From contig NZ_CP047452.1 of the NCBI RefSeq assembly GCF_030440595.1, forward strand, positions 2,480,001-2,544,000: 64,000 nucleotides of DNA. The letters are read 5' to 3'. The position numbers were made by a program, and so were the translations under genes. Below are positions 57,919 through 64,000 of this stretch, in pieces. Below the pieces are notes generated by a model that did no database searches, had not been told where the DNA came from, and was given only the letters and a program-made list of their open reading frames with translations. Within the stretch, counting starts at the first letter, position 1, and every line of letters begins with the position of its first letter. Source of the DNA: Corynebacterium glucuronolyticum DSM 44120. GTDB taxonomy: Bacteria > Actinomycetota > Actinomycetes > Mycobacteriales > Mycobacteriaceae.

Positions 57919-58755
57919 CTAACACCCCAGACCAGGCCACATTTCCGATAATTGCTGCGGGGTAAACCTGTCACTTCTTCTCCCGTTAGGGAGCGTTACG
58001 CCCTCCAAAATTCCAACGCCCAATAGAAAATCGGTGCTTACACGGCAATGGCGAAAACTCACTCCTGAAACGTCACAATCGGAGAAATCCGCCCCTAAGA
58101 GGTCGCTACCGCTAAGGTCAGATTTTCTCAGATCGCTGCCATGGAAGATACAATTGCGAAAGTTACCGCAGAGACGGCTTCCGCACATGATAGCATCCGT
58201 GAAATCCGCACCCTCAAAATCGCCTTCCAATATCGCTGCCGAGAAGGTGGCTGCAGCGAAGAGCGTTCCCACTGCCGTGACACCACTGAACTCTGCGTTC
58301 TGAAAACTTGAATACTGCGCATCAAGCTGTGAAAGGTCTCCTCCTCCGACCTTGCCCCCATCAGCATGAAGAAATGAAATAGGCATGCAAACATCTCTGC
58401 CATTCATCAGGTGAATATTCCTAGCGTATCCCCTCCGAGTCTCGCTCTGCAGTGTTCTCCGAATTGACCCATACGCAGACCACTGTCTAAACAGAGGTCT
58501 TTCAATTCGTAAAAAAAGTCCAGTTAGAATATCGCTAACCAGCTGAGTCCTCGCGGCGGGAGGAATGCGCGCCTCGCCATCTTGCGCGAAAGAAATAAGC
58601 GATGTGACTATTGCTTGCGAGAGCGCACCACTTCCAGTTGTGTCACCATCTAGCAGTTCAAATAAACGATTGACAGCCCGTCTAGCGGAAGCCAAATCAT
58701 GAGAATACAGCGTAAGAGAGCTCAACCTGAATTCGGCTGCGGAGTCTACTGCCAT
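57919..58755 (-). CDS. pentapeptide-repeat protein
   Basis: The 278-residue protein has an N-terminal helical domain of about 140 residues without recognised family. Clear pentapeptide repeats follow at about 145-245 (FEGADFTDAIMCGSRLCG, GSDLRKSDLSGSDLLGADFS). The C-terminal motif LPNGRRSDRFTPQQ...WPGL is shared with the downstream gene. Its start overlaps the end of the secreted-protein gene by 10 bases, so the three genes are one unit. It has no signal peptide. The partner relation with a secreted Cys-containing protein could suggest an immunity or scaffold role; that is speculation. Confidence 0.75.
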   Translation of the reverse strand: MAVDSAAEFRLSSLTLYSHDLASARRAVNRLFELLDGDTTGSGALSQAIVTSLISFAQDGEARIPPAARTQLVSDILTGLFLRIERPLFRQWSAYGSIRRTLQSETRRGYARNIHLMNGRDVCMPISFLHADGGKVGGGDLSQLDAQYSSFQNAEFSGVTAVGTLFAAATFSAAILEGDFEGADFTDAIMCGSRLCGNFRNCIFHGSDLRKSDLSGSDLLGADFSDCDVSGVSFRHCRVSTDFLLGVGILEGVTLPNGRRSDRFTPQQLSEMWPGLGC

Positions 58756-59336
58756 TTCCCAAACTCCTTAGTCGTATTGACATAATCAGGACAGCGGGAA
58801 AAGTTCTTCCCAGAAGCGTCCTCTGAATCACGGTGACACCATGCGGTTACAACGCCTACCGGATGATTATCTTTCACGCCTCTCTTTCTCGTTTGAGCAC
58901 GAACTCCTTTGTAATATGGTTGGGAAAGTGGACGAAATACCTCGCTTACGAAAATTGGGGTATAAATTTGGCGACATTGGCCCCCTACCCCGTTAACTAC
59001 AAAGCCACAGTCGTAAAACCTAACCTTGGAGGTTGACTTGAAATTCCCTTTTTCTATCGAACTCTCAACAGGTGCCCGATCCAAACGCACAATTGCTTCT
59101 AAAATTTTGACGTTTTTTATGTTGTGTTTCTTAGAGATTTTTTCCCACCCCCAGCCCGCATCATCTCTATCAGGACGAGCGTTCGCCAGAGACTCTAACT
59201 TCTCTTCGATCGAAGGCTCGTTTCTATTCGCAACATAATCATCCGCAGGTGTCGATTCCAATGCCACAGCTGGAAAGACAAAAGACGAAGAGAGCAAACT
59301 AGCAAGTGCAACCGCGAGTAGTAGTAGCCCTTTCAT
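58746..59336 (-). CDS. small secreted protein of unknown function
   Basis: The 196-residue protein has a clear signal peptide (KGLLLLAVALASLLSSSFVF, cleavage after PAVA near residue 25). A charged mature part carries four Cys (in YDCGF, GQCRQ, AWCHR and SRCPD) that could form two disulfides. GVVTAWCHRDSEDASGKN and the preceding RRGVKDNHP-like segment suggest a compact C-terminal fold. I recognise no family. It is the first gene of a three-gene AT-rich island with two pentapeptide-repeat proteins downstream. It could be a toxin, inhibitor or envelope factor. Confidence 0.72.
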   Translation of the reverse strand: MKGLLLLAVALASLLSSSFVFPAVALESTPADDYVANRNEPSIEEKLESLANARPDRDDAGWGWEKISKKHNIKNVKILEAIVRLDRAPVESSIEKGNFKSTSKVRFYDCGFVVNGVGGQCRQIYTPIFVSEVFRPLSQPYYKGVRAQTRKRGVKDNHPVGVVTAWCHRDSEDASGKNFSRCPDYVNTTKEFGKWQ

Positions 59337-59461
59337 GAATTTCTCCGACCGGTTTGAAGCATATTCTGAATCTCAGTTTACAGAAACACTATCAACCACG
59401 CCTTTTCTCTCGTTTCAAATTGGGATCAAACTGAATGAGAAGGTCCACAACTGCTTCACAT

Positions 59462-60163
59462 CTAGTAATTCTCCCGGCGCTTAACCCAGTTGATCACAGG
59501 ATAGGTGATGGGGAGCATGATGACCTCGATCATGGTCTTCCAGACGAAGCCGACGATGACGTAGTTGAGGAAGGCACCCACCGAGTCGATGCCGATGACG
59601 GGCGCGGCGATGGTGCAGAAGATGGCCGTATCACCGAGCTCCCCCACCACGGTTGAGCCGATCAGGCGTGCCCACAGGGTCTTTTCGCCCGTGCGAAACT
59701 TGATTTTGACGAGCGTCCACGAGTTGAGGAGCTGGCCCACGAGGTAGCCAGCGAGAGACGCGGCGACGATTTGGGGAACAAGCCCGACGACGGCGGCGAA
59801 GGCCTCCTGGCCGTCATAGAAGGAGGCCGGCGGAAGGGCGATGCCGATATAGAAGGCAACCACAGCGAGGAGCATGCAGCCGAAGCCTAAGAAGATGGCG
59901 CGGCGGGTGGCGCGGAAACCGAAGCATTCGCTGAGCACGTCGCCGACGACGTAGGCCAGCGGGAAGAGGAAGAACGCGCCGTCGAGGACGAAGGGGCCGA
60001 TTTCCACGCCCTTGGTCGCGTTGATGTTAGAGATAAGGAAAACGACCACAAACACCACCACGAGCGGGGTGTACAGCGATCGCTGGATTTCAATGTGCCT
60101 GGTGTTACCGGACGCAGCCGCTGCGACTGCGCCCTGCCCAGACCCGGGGTTATTCGTTGTCAT
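59462..60163 (-). CDS. yhhQ: queuosine precursor transporter (YhhQ/VUT family)
   Basis: The 233-residue membrane protein has six to seven helices. The motif NINATKGVEIGPFVLDGAFFLFPLAYVVGDVLSE is the hallmark of the YhhQ family, which imports preQ0/preQ1 for queuosine synthesis. IGSTVVGELGDTAIFCTIA and FVWKTMIEVIMLPITYP follow at the expected place. The ATG at 60163 gives normal length. It is a lone gene with its promoter in the short gap before the clpB terminator. Confidence 0.93.
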   Translation of the reverse strand: MTTNNPGSGQGAVAAAASGNTRHIEIQRSLYTPLVVVFVVVFLISNINATKGVEIGPFVLDGAFFLFPLAYVVGDVLSECFGFRATRRAIFLGFGCMLLAVVAFYIGIALPPASFYDGQEAFAAVVGLVPQIVAASLAGYLVGQLLNSWTLVKIKFRTGEKTLWARLIGSTVVGELGDTAIFCTIAAPVIGIDSVGAFLNYVIVGFVWKTMIEVIMLPITYPVINWVKRRENY

Positions 60164-60214
60164 GGACTAAAAGGGTACAGGTAGCTGCTAGCCTGAGGCG
60201 CACCCAGAACCGAC

Positions 60215-60249
60215 AAAAATCCGCAGTTCGCGTGAACTGCGGATTTTTT
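60215..60249. terminator. terminator after clpB (usable in both directions)
   Basis: AAAATCCGCAGTTC / GAACTGCGGATTTT, a 14-bp perfect stem with a 4-nt loop, has T runs on both strands. It lies just past the clpB stop. Confidence 0.92.
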
Positions 60250-60254
60250 GTGCG

Positions 60255-62810
<2,556 letters not shown>

Positions 62811-62857
62811 GGTTTATTGCTCCTTTTCTTTACCTATCATCTATAACGCACCACAAG

Positions 62858-62876
62858 TTGAGTATGTTCCACTCAA
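62858..62876. promoter_or_regulatory. HAIR element (HspR operator) 1 of clpB
   Basis: TTGAGT-N7-ACTCAA with perfect arms, 48 bases upstream of the clpB start codon, overlaps the likely -35 region. TATAGAT near 62838-62844 on the minus strand is the -10 candidate. Confidence 0.92.
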
Positions 62877-62888
62877 GGAAAAATATTT

Positions 62889-62907
62889 TTGAGTCGCTTT
62901 GACTCAA
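62889..62907. promoter_or_regulatory. HAIR element (HspR operator) 2 of clpB
   Basis: A second perfect TTGAGT-N7-ACTCAA lies 31 bp from the first (three helical turns), suggesting cooperative HspR binding. Confidence 0.92.
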
Positions 62908-62989
62908 CTTTACTCCTCGGTTTCCCCTCCGGTTATTGAAAACGTATCCTAGTTAGGATTCGATATCCCCACGGCTTAGGAGCACAACG

Positions 62990-64000
62990 ATGGCCAAACA
63001 CGGACACCAGGACAGTCGCCGCAGCGGCTTTACCGGCGCGCAGCTGGCGCTCCTCGTATTCATCGGCATAAGCACCCTCCTCACGCTCATCGGACTCGCC
63101 GCCTACTGGCCGCCGTCCACCGCGCCCGCCATCAACGAGTCATTCACCGCCAACTTCGCCCTCAACCAGAACTACGTCCCCGGCACGGTGACCACCGTGG
63201 ACGAGGGCGGCTGCCCGCCGCCCAACGACACCGGCTGCAAGCGCAACACCGTGGCCATCACCGGTGGGCCCAACGAAGGCATCTCCACGCAGCTCGTCAC
63301 CCACGACGTGGTCGGCGAACCGCAGCTTAACGTCGGCGACAAGATTCTCCTCACCCAGACCGCCACCCCCGACGGCTACACCTACGCCTTCGGGGACTAC
63401 CAGCGCGCCATCCCGCTGGCGATCTGGGGGATCGTCATCGGGCTCGCCATCATCGCCCTCGCCGCCTGGTACGGACTCCGCTCTCTCATCGGGCTCACCT
63501 ACTCCCTGGGCGTGGTCGTCGTGTTTCTTGTGCCCGCGCTGCTCCACGGCGAACCCGCGATCCCCCTGGCCGTCACCGCAGTGAGCGCCATCATCATCGT
63601 CTCCGTCCCCCTCGTCCACGGCCTCAACTGGAAATCCGCCTCGGCACTGTCCGGCACCTTGCTGTCCATCCTCGTGACCGCCGTCCTCGCCACGTGGGCG
63701 ATCGGCACCACCAACCTGCGGGGGCTTGGCGACGACGAGAATCTCAACCTCGTCCTTTACCTCCCTGAGGTGCAGATCCTCGGCGTCATGCTGTGCGGCT
63801 TCATCATCGGCGCCGTCGGCGGCCTCAACGATGTCACGGTTGCCCAGGCATCCACCGTGCAGGAGCTGTCCACCGCCGACCCCGGCGCGCGGCCGTGGTC
63901 ACTATTCACCTCCGCCATGAAGGTCGGCCGCGACCACGTCTCCTCCATGACGTACACACTCGTCTTGACGTACACGGGCACCGCGCTGCCGATGCTGTTA
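62990..64000 (+). CDS. YibE/F-like multispanning membrane protein (3' end outside window)
   Basis: AGGAG lies 7 nt before the ATG at 62990, and the frame stays open to the window edge (337 codons seen). It has an N-terminal helix (LALLVFIGISTLLTLIGLAAYW). An extracytoplasmic segment of about 100 residues has a Cys pair in EGGCPPPNDTGC, and at least five further helices follow. The segment AVGGLNDVTVAQASTVQEL with preceding GVMLCGFIIG is the characteristic YibE/F motif. The function of the family is unknown. It diverges from clpB. Confidence 0.88.
   Translation, partial: MAKHGHQDSRRSGFTGAQLALLVFIGISTLLTLIGLAAYWPPSTAPAINESFTANFALNQNYVPGTVTTVDEGGCPPPNDTGCKRNTVAITGGPNEGISTQLVTHDVVGEPQLNVGDKILLTQTATPDGYTYAFGDYQRAIPLAIWGIVIGLAIIALAAWYGLRSLIGLTYSLGVVVVFLVPALLHGEPAIPLAVTAVSAIIIVSVPLVHGLNWKSASALSGTLLSILVTAVLATWAIGTTNLRGLGDDENLNLVLYLPEVQILGVMLCGFIIGAVGGLNDVTVAQASTVQELSTADPGARPWSLFTSAMKVGRDHVSSMTYTLVLTYTGTALPMLL

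Overview
The window reads as chromosome of a Corynebacterium (Actinobacteria, high GC, mycolata). The core gene order supports this: glnX-glnH-pknG, pta-ackA, fprA, purA, fba, a GH76-like protein, pyrE, a sulfurtransferase and clpB follow one another much as I recall them from C. glutamicum. PknG lacks the N-terminal cysteine motif of the mycobacterial enzyme. clpB carries two perfect HspR (HAIR) operators. Several genes look leaderless, with a -10 box 7-8 nt before the start codon and no Shine-Dalgarno, which is common in this group.

Region 1 (1-15.6 kb) is an amine, GABA and amino-acid catabolic block. On the minus strand a universal stress protein, an APC permease and an aldehyde dehydrogenase (cut by the window edge) are coupled. 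Diverging from them is gabT-gabD with a PucR-type regulator. Then come an aromatic-type amino-acid permease, a deacetylase of the histone deacetylase/acetylpolyamine amidohydrolase family coupled to a second APC permease, a class III aminotransferase and an Lrp/AsnC regulator. Together these could take N-acetylated polyamines or diamines to GABA and succinate; that route is inference. Region 2 (15.6-23.1 kb) holds a Nudix/ABC exporter operon, a small intergenic repeat family, and the glnX-glnH-pknG signalling operon that controls 2-oxoglutarate dehydrogenase through OdhI.

Region 3 (23.2-34.5 kb) is the most unusual part: three tandem paralogous giant surface proteins on the minus strand. They share an N-terminal domain, Rib/Ig-like and thrombospondin-type-3 repeats, and a conserved C-terminal module of two hydrophobic helices with one cysteine at each outer end, with no LPxTG motif. 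The first is intact. The second is broken by an in-frame stop and a frameshift. The third has a run of ten G inside its signal-peptide codons that puts the rest of the gene out of frame; nine G would restore a signal peptide matching its paralogues exactly. This looks like a phase-variable adhesin caught in the OFF state, or a homopolymer sequencing error.

Region 4 (34.5-44.4 kb) has pta-ackA, fprA, two ElaA-like acetyltransferases, a degenerate PurT-like ATP-grasp protein, an MFS transporter whose stop codon lies in a 10-copy 12-bp tandem repeat, and an HNH endonuclease. Region 5 (44.7-64 kb) has an AT-rich gene for a leucine-rich-repeat surface protein, then housekeeping genes (purA, an FUSC membrane protein, fba, trmH-like, pyrE, sulfurtransferase). 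It continues with a decayed luciferase-like monooxygenase, an AT-rich three-gene island (secreted Cys-rich protein plus two pentapeptide-repeat paralogues), a queuosine-precursor transporter, clpB, and the start of a YibE/F-like membrane protein running off the end. I saw no rRNA, tRNA, CRISPR array or intact insertion sequence.
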